Shown: in pieces, positions 10,901 to 25,900 of the stretch
Position numbering within the stretch: position 1 is the first letter of the stretch
Layout: each line of letters begins with the position of its first letter
From: Alligator mississippiensis
Taxonomy: Eukaryota; Chordata; Crocodylia; Alligatoridae
NCBI RefSeq assembly: GCF_030867095.1
Contig: NC_081835.1
Span: 39,725,892 to 39,789,891, forward strand
Reading direction: 5' to 3'
Length of the DNA stretch: 64,000 bases
Program-made: the position numbers and the translations under genes
Notes under the pieces: generated by a model
Told to the model about the DNA's origin: nothing
Database searches by the model: none
Seen by the model: only the letters and a program-made list of their open reading frames with translations

Positions 10901-13900
10901 CTTTGCGCCCACTAGGGTGAGAGTGGGGTGCCCACATGTGTGCCCACCCCCAACTTACCCTATTACGCCTTGCTCCCACTCTTGTGGGCGGAAGGGCCTG
11001 GCCCTGCTAGCACTGGGTGGGACGCTGCTGCAGGCTTCCCTGGCTTCCTGCTTCCAAGCACCAGGTAGGGAAGAGGGGGAGTGGGGGTGGAGCTGCAGCT
11101 AGGCTGGAGCTTGGGGCTGGGGCTGGCGGCAGTGCAGAGCCTGCACCCAGGGTAGCAGTGGCAGTGGGAAGTTCAGCTGAACAGGGTGTGGATAGGAGGG
11201 AGGTTGGGTGTGCCCCCCCCCCCCCCCCCCCCGGCAAGCAGCCCCAGTAGGCAGCGTGGATGGCATCAGCAGCAGGCAGGCTTGGCACTGGTGCCTGGCT
11301 CCGGCCAGTGCTGCACATCGTGGCAAGGAGCGCAGTCCCCCGCTGCGCAGTCTCTATCACTGGAGCTTCCTGCAGTCATGGCTTAGGAAGGAAGTCCCAT
11401 GTTCTGGAGCTGGCTGTGTTGGGGAAGGCAGCTGGTTCCAGTGCATGGGACTTCCTTCACAAGGAAGCTGAGGCTTCCTGCTGCTGATGCTGTCCCCGCT
11501 GCCTGCTGGGGCTGCTTGCCATTAGGGGGAGAGTGGGGGGCGAGTGTGGGAGGGGTTCCCACACACACCCACCCTCCCTCACATCTACTCCCTGTTCAGT
11601 TGAGCTTCCCGCTGCCACTGCCACCCTGGGTGCAGGCATTAGCAGCACCACCTGCTGCTGCCCCAAGGGGCAAGTGTTGGGGGACATCCCTGTACCCTAC
11701 CCAATACCTACCACAGTATTGACTGCAGAAGAGGACAAATGTGTTCCAGAGCCACACACCCACACCCCACAAACTCCATACAACCCCCTAACATATCCTA
11801 TGCCCCCCCAGTCACCCAGAGAGCATGCGCATATGTGCAACAGGTCATGTATGTGCACCCTCAATCATTTGCACACCCTTACACTGTTGTGCACACTGTT
11901 TTTGCATGTGCATACTTGTGGGTCGTGCACTCTCATTTGCTCACATGCTTGCTTGCACATGCTTTTTGTCACTCATGCACATGCTCTTGTCACTGCCATG
12001 TGCACTCTGTCTCTCGCATGCTGTCTCTGTCTCTTGATTTACATCCCACCTTATCCAGTCTTTATAGTAAATGACCCACAGCCGAATTCCCCAAACAACA
12101 TACCGAAACCTGAAAATGCCCACTCTCAGTCATGCTTCACGACTGCTGCCACATTGCCTAAACCTTCACACATGTAAAATCTCCTGCCAATCTGAACTAT
12201 GCCTCCCAACTGTCACTTGTATCCAGATACAAGATACCTTTTCCCACCTGCCCCTGCTCCACCACCCTGTCTCAACCCCAGAGAAGACTCTTCCTCCAGT
12301 CTGCCTTCGGGGCCCACACTCTCCTCTCCTACAGAAGGGCTGGAGAAGTCACTCTTCTCCTTCCCCCAAAAATACCTAACTCTTTTTCCTCCTCACCACA
12401 AATGTACACAAACTCCAAAGATCCCTAACAAAGTAAAAGAAGAAAGAAAAGGCATCTTTGGTTGTCCTTGTTTCAGTCAATGCCAAAGGGTATCCTTAAG
12501 GACAGCTTTATAGCAGTGCCTGCCCAGGCAGTTCTGCTGGGTATGTAGGGCTTCCAGGATGGCTGGGTTCTTCTTTCTCCTTTGAGTGGCTGAGATGGTG
12601 TCTGGGCTTGGCCGCAGCCCCTCCCCCCAGAGGGGAGTGGGGTTTGGGGAGTGATTGTAGCAGTTTCTTAGGTCAGGCTGAAGATTCTCCTTTTACTATG
12701 CTATTTCACTTAGTGGATGACTAAAGTGTGGTTTGAGACAAACTTTTAGTTCTCCAACTACTGTGTAAGTGTGATTCTGTTACCTCTGGTGGACACTTAA
12801 ATGCTCCCATTTTAGGGATAGGATTGTCCTCCAGAGGTGTGCAGATGCCTCCCTAGCTAGAAACGGATGTCTTCAGTGGAGCACTCATGTCGTGGCACAG
12901 TTGATTGCGCTCCGAGGATGTCCATAGACTCTTTTGTCTGTTGATTTAGCCCACCCAGTGTTGGAGGGCTGTTTAGGACTGAGAAAACAATGGACTATTT
13001 GCTACTGAACTTCGCTTAGCTTTGTGCTTCAGCCTTGCCAGGAAAATGTTCTTTGCACTACTTGGAAAATGTAAAAATGAGGGAGAACTAATGTTGATTC
13101 AAGTCAAGTTTTGTACCTTGTCTGATTGATTGTTTCGCTTCATTTTGTTTTTTGTTTTGCTTGATTTAGTTCTCTTCAGTACTACAGATCAGAAATACCT
13201 GTTGCATAGGGGTCTACTGAAGGTGACTGGCCAAGGAGGCAGCCAGCCGATTTTCGTGGGCAGGTCCCAGGGCTGGCAGCTGCTTTCATGGGCTGAGTGT
13301 GGTGGGTTCCCCCCATGCCTCTGCCGAAGAGACCCCAGCAGTCCTGCTCCTCCCCAGAGATGGCCACATGGCTCAGAACCATAGCTTAATTACAAGAATT
13401 AATTCATGTGTTAAGTGTGGATTAATGGCTTCCTTGGGCTTAATCACGGTAATTAAGCTGCAGTTCTGGAGGCAGCAGGCTCCATCTGCAGGCAGCAGGC
13501 TCTGTGCTTTTGGCAGGTTTGCTGGGGGGGACACCCCTCCCCCTCTTCCCCCCCCCCCCCCAAAAAAAAAAATTAGCAGCAAGTAGAGAAGCAGTACAGT
13601 CTTGGAGCAAGGAGGGGAGAGGGGACAGAGCTGGGGGAATGCCTGCTGTGGGGTGCTTCCACATGCCGTCCCTGATGAATGGATGGCAAGGCTGAGCTGG
13701 GCTGTCTGCCTGCAGTACAGCGTAGCTTGCAGGTGCCTGGGTTCTGCCTCTGACTTGGTGGCCTCACACCCTGCTGGCCCTGGGCATCACACTCGGCACA
13801 GGTTGGGGACCATGGCGGCAGGGATGTGTCTTCCTGCACTGCCCTGGTTGGCCCATGCTCTCCTGCTGCTATGACCTTGGATGCCAGTAGCAAGGTGGGA

Positions 13901-16900
13901 GCTGGGGTGCCAAGGCTCTGTCGCACCTTTCCTGGGTCCTGGTGTAATGTTGGGGGATGCAGCAGATTCTGCCCGCTGCTCATCTTGGGCTGGCCAAAAA
14001 CACTGGAGCTGCTCTGCAATCCCTCCCATGCTGTCACCGCCCTGGCCTGGCTGTCAGTTACTTGTGGTGTTGCCACTCCCTGCAGCTGGGTCTGGCCATG
14101 CCCTGCCTCACCCCCTTCCATCTCTCCTGAGAGCAGCCTTGTACTTCCCCCACCCCCTCTACCTTCCCTCCATGATCCAAGACTGCAGGGCTTCTCTGCT
14201 TCTTGGTAACGTTTATTTATTTGTTTATTTATTTAACAAGCCTGCCAAAAGTGCGGAACCAATGCTTTTTCACGGAACCCACCTGAATTCTTAGTTTCTG
14301 TGAAAATCACACCACTGTGATTTTTGGTAGGTTTCTACTGATGCGTATGTCTCGGATGAGACTATGTAGGAAAGTTTTAACTACAGTATCTGCTGTGATA
14401 TTAATTGGTTTTGGATGCACTCCCATTTAGTTGAGTGATTATTTGAGGGTTAACAATCCTCATTTAATAGTCTCTTTTCCTTATTGCTGTGAAAGTGAAG
14501 ATCTGATGAAAACCCAGTCTTTGTTGTTCTTATCTTTGTATTCTGATTCTTGCATGAGTAATAGGAATAGTTTTGAGATGAGTATTTAATTTATACTATT
14601 AAATCTCTCTCTTTTTATTACAACTTTGTGTAGGCAATTTAAGATTGTGTTGCCTTAAATTAGCATGGGCTCAAGTAACATAACACAAAAGAAATCTGTT
14701 TTGCTTTGTACAGTGTCTAAACATTTGCCTGTTCAGGAGGTCAGCAGATTTTCTTAACCTTAAATGGGTATAATCCCCAAAGAAAAGGTGGTTAAAATCC
14801 TTTTGTTAGTATACATAGGCTTCTTATTCTTTGGAGTGTATGCTGTTTTCTCTTGCAATTTAATTTAATAACACTATCTTTGTTATACTCAGCAAAGGGG
14901 AATCTACTGTCTTCAAGGCTCACACGGCAACTGTAAGAAGCGTTCACTTTTCCAGTGATGGCCAGTTTTTAGTTACAGCTTCTGATGACAAAACTGTCAA
15001 AGTTTGGACACTTCACAGACAAAAATTTCTTTTCTCACTGAACCAGCACATAAACTGGGTTCGCTGTGCTAAGTAAGTATATCCTGCTGGCAAGTGGTAG
15101 TGGTGATGGTTTATGCTTAAAAATAAAAATGGAATTCATACTCCATGTGGGTTTTTAAAAAAATAAACCAAAATTGTCTGTTATTGTTTATGCTTCTAAA
15201 AATCAGTCTTGACCTGATAGTGTTTGATGCATGCAGTGATCCTTGCATCCCTCACCTCCTGGCCCTTTCTTCCCAGCCTGTTGATAAATCCCATATCACT
15301 GTTATTTTTGTTTCTTTTAATGATCTTTTGCGTAGAAGAGAAACTGATTGTTTTGTTGTCTGTTTTTTCACTTTTGCTTCTCTTAGCCTTATCTCAAAGT
15401 TGTTAATGAAAGCAGAAAGTGGTCTTAAAGGTGCTTATCTTGATGTATCCGATTATCTTCAGGCTTGTTATCCATTTATGTAGAAATTATCTGGTCTTCT
15501 GACTTTCTTTCACTATATGAAGGGGGAAGACTTTATCAGAAACCTCACCTCATGGAGGAAATCGCAAGAATTGTAGATGATGTGAACATTTTGTGTTAAA
15601 GGGCTTTCACAAAGAATCCTTGTAATGAACCCATTAACAATGATCAGTTATGATCCTGTGGCTGAAAAGTAGACAACTTAATGTTGAGATTCTGTGCAAA
15701 ATGGGGTGAAAAAATATTCTAACAGCAAAGACTGTGCTTTAAAAAAAGTCAGCTTGGTATTGTTTCAGTTGTAACGGATGTGTTTGTGTGTTTAAGACCC
15801 ACTAACATATACGTAAAATAATCCTACAGTTACATTTTGGAGTTCTAGGCCCCTGGTAAATGTGTTACAATTCAAAGGTATCATTAATATGTTAATTCCT
15901 ATGCAAATAGTAACAAGTCTATATGTGCAACTGTTTTTTGTTGTTATAAAGTGGATGCCCAGGGTGGATAAAAAATCAAGAATTAAAAAATTAATGGATT
16001 TTTTAAAATTGAAATTGGAATTTTTTTTACTTAATTGTATTTTTTAGATGCTTGAAAAAAAACCGTTATAAAGACAGGTTTAATTTAAGATATGTTAAAG
16101 TTTAAATATATAAAAATGGAATAGGGATTATAACTTCTAATTATATACTATTTCAGACAATATATTCATGTAACCTTTTTAGAAAATTTTTATAAATAGG
16201 TTATAACAGGCCATGGATTATATTAAGGGCCCAATGTTATTGGGTTCCCAGAGGCTTCTCTATAAATTAGTAAAGATTAAAGAAAACCACTCAAGCCAAT
16301 GGACCCAGCGTTCAGTCCAGAAGATCTCATTAAGCATCTCTGCTTAGTTTCACTTTTCAAACTGTGAATTTGTGCCTCTTGAGTTAACATCCTTGTTAAC
16401 AGCAGTATATGGAGATGAGAGATAACAAACCTGATTTACCTACCCATCAGCCCTATTTTCTCTCTGCAAATATTTTAAGTTTCTCATGTTGACCTGGCTG
16501 AAATAGTCTATTTAATTTTTGTTAAAAACACATTTCATATTTATAACTAAAATAGTTAAAAATTCAAAAATACATATAATTATTTTAACAAAACAAATAT
16601 ATGTTTGTTGTTGAAGAAAAATATTCAAGATATAAGCTTGTTGTTTTAGTTCAAAAACAACAGACATTTAAATTGTTTTATTTGTGATGGTTGTTGTTGT
16701 CCTCATAATACAGTGTGGTAAAAATATCCCCCAAATACCCATGATTAATCTAGTGAATTGGCGATTGTTTACCTCCCAGTGACTTCACAAGTATCTGCTT
16801 CAATTAGCTTTGATAAATAAAATAACCAAATCGTAATTCAGTTTTCTGCTGTATCTGCAAAATTAATCTGATAAAATATCAAAATAAATCACTGCTTTAA

Positions 16901-19900
16901 AATGTATGGCATGTACTTTCTAAAAATGAAACTTGCATCCATCTCTGAGTTGTGAATAGTATTAAGGTCATATCAAACAAAAATGCACTTTTTGTAGAAA
17001 ACAATAATTAAATTGAGGCTTCCTGACCAGTGATTTAAATCATGATTTAAATTGATTTGATTTAAATAAGATCCACTCTCCACTAGCCACACAGATATTC
17101 CATAACATACGTGGACATATTTTGTGACTCATCCATATGGCACCATAATTTGCAAGTATAGCACCCTGATGCCAATACTGACAAGCAGCTGATTGTCAGC
17201 TTTGACATTGGGGTGAGGGTTGGTCTTGGGACCTGAATAGCCCCAGTGCCAAATTCTGAAAGTGGGCTGCTGGGGAAGCAAATTGCAGGGTTGGGGGAGT
17301 AGAGGTTCCAAGAGGTTCCCTCTGCTGGGATCTTGAAAATACCTCTGCCTAGCAGTCTTTCTGAGGGGGCTGTAGGGCAAGATATTTCAAAGTGCCAGGT
17401 TGTGGGGAACTCTGGGTCTCCCCATGAACCAGAAGATTGACTGCTTTGCCCTGCAGCTCCCTGGTGCTGCAGAGCAAGGAAGGCATTTCAGACATCGTAG
17501 CCACAGGGACTACAGCTCCTACAGGAGCCATAGCTCCTGTATTGAGGAGATGCTTCCAGAGTTCCTATATGCCAGGGATATCTAGAAACCAGGTGGGTAG
17601 CTGGATTGCATACATGGTTTTTAAAAGTCCTGGTATACCAGGACCCTTGGGTTGGGGAACCTCTCCTTGATTCAGGGGTCCTTATACACTGGGAACTTTT
17701 TAAAACTACATGTGCAGTCCAGCTGCCTTTGTTTTTAGAAGTCTATCAGGCCCCAGGTTCCTCTTTCCCAGAGTCCCAGCAGAGGGTTCATGTTTTCCAG
17801 GTTCAAGACTGGGGAGAGTCAATAGATTCTTTCCATCCAGCACTTGCAAACCCATGCCTCAGGTTCCCTGCTGGTCATGGTGTGATTGGGATCTGGTGTG
17901 GTATGGCAGGAGGCACAATTGTTGGATCAGCGGTTAGATCCAATTGCACCATTAAGTGCAGCCCCCTCCCCAGTGAAACTAACATTCCTACTATTGCTAC
18001 CACATTTTGATGGCAGTATGCATTGGGAAAAATAAAAATTAGGTGACATCAGGTATAGCATATCTCCTTATTGTATGTGTGGCTGGCGTTCTGTCTTATT
18101 GTGACATCAGTTGGACAGTTCACATCTTTAAAGTCTTTGGACAATGGAAGACTAAAGTTGTACTAATATGGAATCTTTAAATGATATTTTTGGGGGGTTT
18201 TTTGTTATTGCCTTTTTTTGGTCTTCTCGTGAGCATGAACCAGAAATATAGGCATTTGAGAATACTTAAATTGCTTTCTGGGTCAACCTAGAAAATGGTT
18301 TGAAACACCTTTTTTTTTCATTTCCAGGCCCTGCTTCAAGTAGGACAAATCATTCAAAGATCATTGAAGATGGATAACTTTGGGTTTCTTAAGTTACATA
18401 TACAGATAGAAGGCCAGGTTCTGCTATTTTTGTCCATTAGCTAATCTTGTTAATGTTGCTTGAGTCGCTTGAAGAGGACAGCGTACCTCAGCATGTGTAC
18501 CATTATATAAATTTGGCCCTTACTATCTGAAATTCTCTTTGATACTCCTTACATTTCTCATGACTTCTTTCTTTGTTTTAGATTCTCTCCTGATGGATGC
18601 CTAATAGTATCTGCTAGTGATGATAAAACTGTCAAACTCTGGGATAAGACCAGCAGAGAATGTATACATTCTTTTTGTGAGCATGGGGGGTAAGTATCGA
18701 GGCAATGCACATCAACTTAGGACTTCCAGACTACTTCCTTTACAGCAGGTACAATCATGACTAATTGTACAGTCATGTAGGTTTAATCTTCATTAAAGCG
18801 ATGCCTTTTTTTCAGCAGTTGTTCCTTTCTGGCCCCTTGCACTTGAAAATTACATAAATGCTAGTTTACACCAAGTGGATTTCTTTGCCACCCACTTTCT
18901 GTAATGTGTGTTGGGAGGTGTGACAGGAGGCTAAAATGATTTTGAAAACATGGTGTACTGTATCCAAATTGTTGATGCGACGAAGAAATGAATTTCATTG
19001 TAATTGGTCTTTATTTCTAGAGAATCCAAAGTGACCAGAATCTTGCTTCCTTTTGTTTTCTTTGGTAAAACTTTCTTTTAAATTCATGCTTTTCACTGGC
19101 TTAAAGTAAGTTGTCACTGAATCTGAGTGTAGCAGGACACTAAGGTGCCTGCTACTGAGAGAGCCCAGAGGGCTTCTCAGGTGCTGGTTGCCAGGGCAAC
19201 GGGAGGCAGCAAACGACCCACACCTGCCAGTGATCAGCTGGCTATAAAGGGGCAAGGCCTAGCTCTTATGGAGGGGGAGCTGAGGCCACAGGCAGTTTTT
19301 CCCTACCAGCATCTAAGACGGAAGGAGCTCCCTGCCAGCAGCCAGAGAGAGAGAAGCTCCTGGAGCAATGATGTGAGGAGAAGCCTGACTGCAGGTACCG
19401 CTAGCAGGGTAAAGGGTAGCAGCTCCAAGATGTCTGAGCAATGTCGTTACTGCCAGGTGGCTTAGGTTTAAGTTGTAGCCAAGAGGCTTGAGTTTGTTGC
19501 AGTTTGTTTAACACTGGTGGTTTGGGTGGGGCTATAAGGGGATGGAGGAGGCCTCATAGGGGACTCACGGTAAAGTGAGGACCCCAGCCCCAGTGAGGGC
19601 ACGGAGTTCAGGGGTACAGACCCCAGCTCCAGAGCTCAGCCCGGTGAGAGGGCAGCCTTGCAGAGGGGAGAGCTCAGCCCGGTGAGAGGGCAGCCTTGCA
19701 GAGGGGAGAGCTCAGCCCGGTGAGAGGGCAGCCTTGCAGAGGGGAGAGCTCAGCCCGGTGAGAGGGCAGCCTTGCAGAGAAGGCCCCCAGTGTGGGCCCG
19801 GAGAGCCCCGCCCGGTGAGAGGGCAGCCTTGCAGAGAAGGCCCCCAGTGTGGGCCCGGAGAGCCCCAGGAGAGGGGCAGCCTTGCAGAGAAGGCCCCCAG

Positions 19901-22900
19901 TGTGGGCCCGGAGAGCCCCGCCCGGTGAGAGGGCAGCCTTGCAGAGAAGGCCCCCAGTGTGGGCCCGGAGAGCCCCAGGAGAGGGGCAGCCTTGCAGAGA
20001 GGGCCCCCAGTGTGGGCCCGGAGAGCCCCAGGAGAGGGGCAGCCTTGCAGAGAAGGCCCCCAGTGTGGGCCCGGAGAGCCCCAGGAGAGGGGCAGCCTTG
20101 CAGAGAAGGCCCCCAGTGTGGGCCCGGAGAGCCCCAGGAGAGGGGCAGCCTTGCAGAGAAGCCCCCAGTGTGGGCCCGGAGAGCCCCAGGAGAGGGGCAG
20201 CATTACGGAGAAGCCCCCAGTGAGGGCGCGGAGAGCCCCAGTGAGAAGGTCAGTAGTACGGAGAAGGCCCTAGTGAGAAGGGTGGCGTACAGAGAAGGCC
20301 CGCAAGGCTTAGATACGCAGGACACCCGCCGCAGGAGAACTGTGGCCAAGTGGAGGAGAGGTAGCCTCCCTATAAAAACACATATCATCAAAGTCGTGGC
20401 GGGCGAGAATAGGAGGGTGCAAGTCCGAAGCTTGGCACAGTAGAGGAGGCGGCAAGGGCCAGCACGGCGACCCTTCCGTCCCTCCTGTTACACTGAGATT
20501 GGAATCCATTCTTTTTAGATTTTCATAGTATTATTTTACACATACCTGTGTAAATAGTATATATTAAAAGGAATCTTTATTTGGGGTAGCCTGAAACAGT
20601 CCTTAGAATTTAGAATCATTACATATATTATCTCCATTGTGCCTTGGTATGGTGTTTTTTCAAAAACCTTTCAGTACACACTTTCTTTAAAATGCTGATC
20701 TGAGAATTCCTGGCTTCCTAAGCATTCATTAATACATGATGGGCTGAAATGAAACATGAGGACGGGGTGAGCAGAATATGGCCCCAGGGCCTGATTTGGC
20801 CCGCCAATGGATTTCTTGGTCCACAGGTAGGCAGCCACCAACTCATGGGATCTGGCCTTTGGGTGGCTGGCAGATCTAATTGCCATATGGTGCTGGGCAG
20901 GTGGCCTTCCGCCATGCAGAGCAAGTAGGCAGGACTATTTCTACTCAGTGCTGATGCAGTGGTGTCAGCTATGGACCCGGGCAGATGCCCCAATCCCCAC
21001 CTGGAACCTGTGGGGTGCATCCATAGCTGACACTGGCATCTGCCCAAAGTTGCTTCTGCTGGATTGGGCAGGTGGTAGCATAAGTTGCAGACAGGGCTGA
21101 CAGGTTCCAGGTGGGGATTGGAATTGGGGCATGCTACAGCTCCAGGTGTGGAGGGGGAGAGAGAAAAAATCGTGGCATGCTATAGCTCCAGGGAGGGAGG
21201 GGCAGGGGGAGAGAGATGGGGCCCTTGACAGGACCCCAAAACTGATCTAAGCCAAAATAATTTCCCACACTTGCACTAGTATGATTCATTTTCTGTATTT
21301 GATTTTTTCTTTGCAACTCTTCCTACACTGTTACAGAAGGACCTTTTGATCCTCTAATGTACTTTTATAATTTTGTAAGTGGCCTGCTAGACCACTGAAT
21401 CTAGTTCTGCTCTTTACAAGCAATAATTTACCCAAGGTGCCCTCAAATATAGCATTTCAAACAAGTACAAGACATCTTACACAAAGCATCTAAGTACACC
21501 TATAACACACTATCACTAAAAAGCAAAGGAGACACTGGCACTGCAAATGCTTTGCTGCTGAAATAATAGAGAAGTTGTTAGTCCTTATGGGCACCTATAT
21601 ACTTGACAGACCTCTGCTCCAACATATTCTAATGAGTACACGCCAGATAGGGCATTAAACTGAGATCACCAGAGGATGGGCCAACAACTAGTACAAGCCC
21701 AAGAAATGGCAACCGTGCAACCAGCATACCAGGGAACAGTAGGAAGCATGCTCTGAGACCATCTAGAAGTCAGGTTTTTTTGCAGCCCACCAGGAGCCTA
21801 CAGCCTCCAATAGCAGGGTTAGTTGCTTGTACACGAATGCCAGGAACATGGGGAACAAGCAGGAGGAACTGGCCCCCCTGCAAACCAACAAGCAATATGA
21901 CCTCATTGGGATTACAGAGACCTAGTGGGACTCCACCTATGATTGGACCACAGGTATAGAAGGCTACACCCTGCATAGAATGGATTGTGTTGGGAAGAAG
22001 AATGGGGGAGTTGCTGTCTTGAAGGAACATCACACTTCCCTAGAAGCAGAGATTGGCAACAAAGAAGGGTGACTTGAGACCCTCTGGGGGAGCATGGGGA
22101 ATGGGATTTGACTATAGGAGTTTACTGCAGACCTCCAAACCAAGATGAAGAGCTTGACCAGGAATTCTCTAGAAAACTGGCAGAGGCTGCAGACTCTTGG
22201 AGCATGGTCATCATGGATGACTTCAACTACCCAGGCATCTTGTGGGATGAACACACAGAACTTTCTCACTTGCATTGAAGAGCTCTATCTGATTCAAGAA
22301 GTCTACAGGCTGGCCAGGGGTAAGGCACTCCTAGACTTGGTTCTGGCCAAAGGGGACAATCCAGTGAGCAACCTGAGGAAACTGGGCAACAGTGACCATG
22401 AGATGATCACTTTCTCCATGCACCGTGAGACAGGAAAATTAGTCAGAAGGGTAGAAATCCTTGATTTTAGGAAAGCTGACTTCCACAAGCTTAGGAGATT
22501 TGGTTGGCAAGGCCCTGCAGGACCATGGTCCAGTGAGGAAAGGAGTACAAGAAGAATGGTCGTTCCTCAAGGAAGCAATCTTAGGACCACAAAGGAAATC
22601 CATTTTTTTTCATAAAAGCATCAAAAGGGCTGAGAGACCCCCTTGCCTCAATAGGGAAGTCATGGACCTCCTGAAATGAAAAAGAGAAGCTTACAAGGGA
22701 TGGAAGTCAGTAATAACTCAACAATAGCCTGCACCTTTAGGAAGCAGATTAGGAAATCAAATGCACAAACCAAATATAAATTGCCAACTGGAGTCAAGGA
22801 CAACAAAAAGTCCTTCTTAGATGTGTTAGGAAGTCAGAGGAAAAAATAAGGGGAAAAGGGCCCCCGATGAACTAAATGGGACAGCTGATAACTGACACTC

Positions 22901-25900
22901 GGGACAAAACCAAACTCCTAAATTAATACTTTGTGTCAATATTCCACCAGTCCAAGGGTGTTAGCTGCCTTGACAGGTTAAAAAATGATCTAGGTGTGGG
23001 TGATCACCCTCTCATAGTTGGCTAAGATCTTGTGGGGGAGCACCTAGAGAGGCTGAATATCTACAAGTCAGCAGATCCGGTTGAACTACACCCGAGAGTT
23101 AAAAGAACTAGCCGGCATCATCACACAACCTATGGCAAAGCTATTTGAAAACTCATGGTGCCCGGGAGAGGTCCCAGAAGACTTGGAAGAAGGTCACTGT
23201 TGTTCCTATCTTTAAGAAAGGGAGAAAGGAGGCCCCAGGGAATTACAGGCCAGTCAGTTTGACCTCAATCCCTGGTAAAATCTTGGAAAAAGTTGTTAAA
23301 TAATCTATTATTGATAGGCTAACAGAAGGCAGTATTGTAAAGGACAGCCAACATGGCTTTGTTGTGGGCAGGTCATGCCTGACTAACCTCACTTCCTTCT
23401 GTAGTCAGGTAACTTGCCACCTGGAGAGGGGAAATGAAGTTCATGTCATATACTTGGACTTCAAAAAGATCTTCGATTTAGTTTCCCATGATGTCCTTTA
23501 TAGTAAAAGTGAGAAAATGTGGCCTTGACTACTTTATGGTCCAGTGGCTAGGTAACTGGCTCCGTGGTAGGACTTGGAGAATATTAATAGATGGAACTGA
23601 GTCATCATGGTAGAAGGTGACCAGTGGTGTCCCTCAGGGTTCAGTACTTGGGTCAATGCTTTTTAACATGTTTATCAATTATTTGGATTCGGGTATTAAA
23701 AGTGAACTGGCAAACTTTGTGGAGAACACCAAATTATGGGGGTGTGGTCATGCTTGAGGACAGGCTGGGGATACAGGCTGACCCGGACAGGCTTGAGAGG
23801 TGGGCAGATCTCAACCTGATGATGTTTTATACTGAGAAATGTAAAATGCTCCATCTGGGGAGAAATAATCCACAACACACTTACTGGCTTTGCAGTGCTG
23901 CGTTTGCCAGCAGAACTGAAAGAGATCTGGGGGTGGTGATAGACCACAGAATGAACATGAGCCACTAATGTGATGCCATAGCTAGCAGACGGAATCAAAC
24001 ACTGGCATGCATCTACTGATGCATCTTGAGCAAGACTAAGGATGTCATTCTGTTCTATTCGGACTTGGTGAGACTGCAGCTGAAGTACTGTATCCAGTTC
24101 TGGATGCTGCACTTTAGCAAGGATGTGGAGAAGCTCAGGAGAGTCCAAAGGAGGGCCATGCGTATGATTAGAGGAGGTCTGGAGAACAGGTCATATTGGT
24201 GGTGGTGGCAGCAGTCCCTTGGAGTCGAGGATGACGTCCATCAGGCTTGATGGGTCCTCAGGTGTTTGAGGAGCCCGTTTCTGGATGCACACATTCTTCG
24301 GCAGGGGGGCCATGTTGTTGTGTGCGGGAGTGGGATTCGCAGTCCCGGGTTGGTCTCCTTCTCCTTTCTCCGCTGCCGCAACTCCACCTCAGTATCAAGT
24401 CATTGGGCCTCAAAGTGGTGTGCACCTTGATGGACCAAGTGGCGCCACACTGAATGGTCAGCAGCTTGCTCCTCCCAGCTGTTAGTGTTGATGCCTCCAT
24501 GCTTGAGGATGACCTTGAGCGTGTCTTGGTACCGTTTCTTTTGGCCACCTTTTGAGCATTGGCCAATAGAGAGCTGGGAAAAGAGAATCTGGCAAGGGAG
24601 GCCATTCTTGGACATCTGGACGCAACGGCCCATCCATCGAAGTTGATTTCTCGAGAGCAAGGCTTCAGTGTTGGTGGACGCAGCTTCATGGAGGATGCTT
24701 GCACTAGTCCAGCAGTCCTTTCATTTGATCCCCAGGATTAAACGCAAGCATTGCTGGTGAAAGGTCTCTAGGATCTTAATGTGGGTGGTGTTGGTAGATG
24801 GTTCAGTTTGCACTGCAGTAGAGGAGGGTGGTCAGCATGACAGCCTTGTAAACCAGGACCTGTGTCGACTTCCAAAGGTCTCTATTTTCGAAGATGCATT
24901 GTCACAGATTGAAGAAGTTGACCAGGTGCTGGACTTCTTCATCAATGGTAACCCATTGAGAGAGGTGGCTGCTGAGATACAGAAAGTGCTCCATGTACTC
25001 TAGAGCCTCCTTGTCCATGTAGATAGTGCGAGGGATGTTCAGCTGGCCTGGGGAGGGTTGGTGGAGAACCTTCATCTTGGTGACTTTCAAGGACAGGCTT
25101 AGTCTCTTATATGAATCTTTGAAAAGATCTAAGGTCATTTGCACATCCTGTGCAGAGTGAGCCATCATGCAGGAATCATCGCAAACTGAAGGTCATGGAT
25201 GTCCTTGGTGGTGAGTTTCATTTTTGCCTGGAAGCACCCAAGATTGAAAAGCTTCCCATCCAGTTGATACTGGATACTGACACCGGATGGTAGATCATCT
25301 CAGATGAGGTGGATGATGATGGTCAGGTAGATAGTGAACAGGGTGGGGGCGATCACATGACCTTGTTTGAACCCGATCCGGATGCAGAAGGCATCGGTTT
25401 CAGATCTTCCACTCAGGACAGTGGTGGTCATATCATCACGCAGGAGCTTCAGCACAATGACAAGCTTCAGCAGGCAGCCAAGGCATTGAAGGATGGTCCA
25501 CAGTGCTTCATGATTTAAGGAACTGAATGCCTTGGTCAGGTAATGATGGTGAGGAACAGTTTTTGATTTTGCTCCTGACATTTTTGTTGGATCTGCCTGG
25601 CAACGAAAACCATGTCCGCAATGTCCTGGGATGGTTGGAAGCCATGCTGGGTTTCCGTAAGGATGACTTCGGCAACAGGATGAAGGTGGTTCAGGAGGAT
25701 GCGGGCCAGGATTTTACCCACAGTGAACAGGAGGGAAATCCTTCTGTAGTTCCCACAGTCAGATTTGTCCCCCTTCTTGTAGATGGTCATGGTGATCGCA
25801 TTCTTGAGATCCCTGGGCATGTCATCTTCATCCCAAAGGCAGAGGATAAGCTGCTGGAGTTGTGATACGAGTCGGAAGTCACCAGCATGGTAGGCTTCTG

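Noticed and set aside
19712..20443. Repetitive proline/glycine/arginine-rich frames on both strands
   Set aside because: They are translations of the minisatellite inside the LTR. Simultaneous open frames on both strands follow from repeat composition, and there is no start context or splice support.
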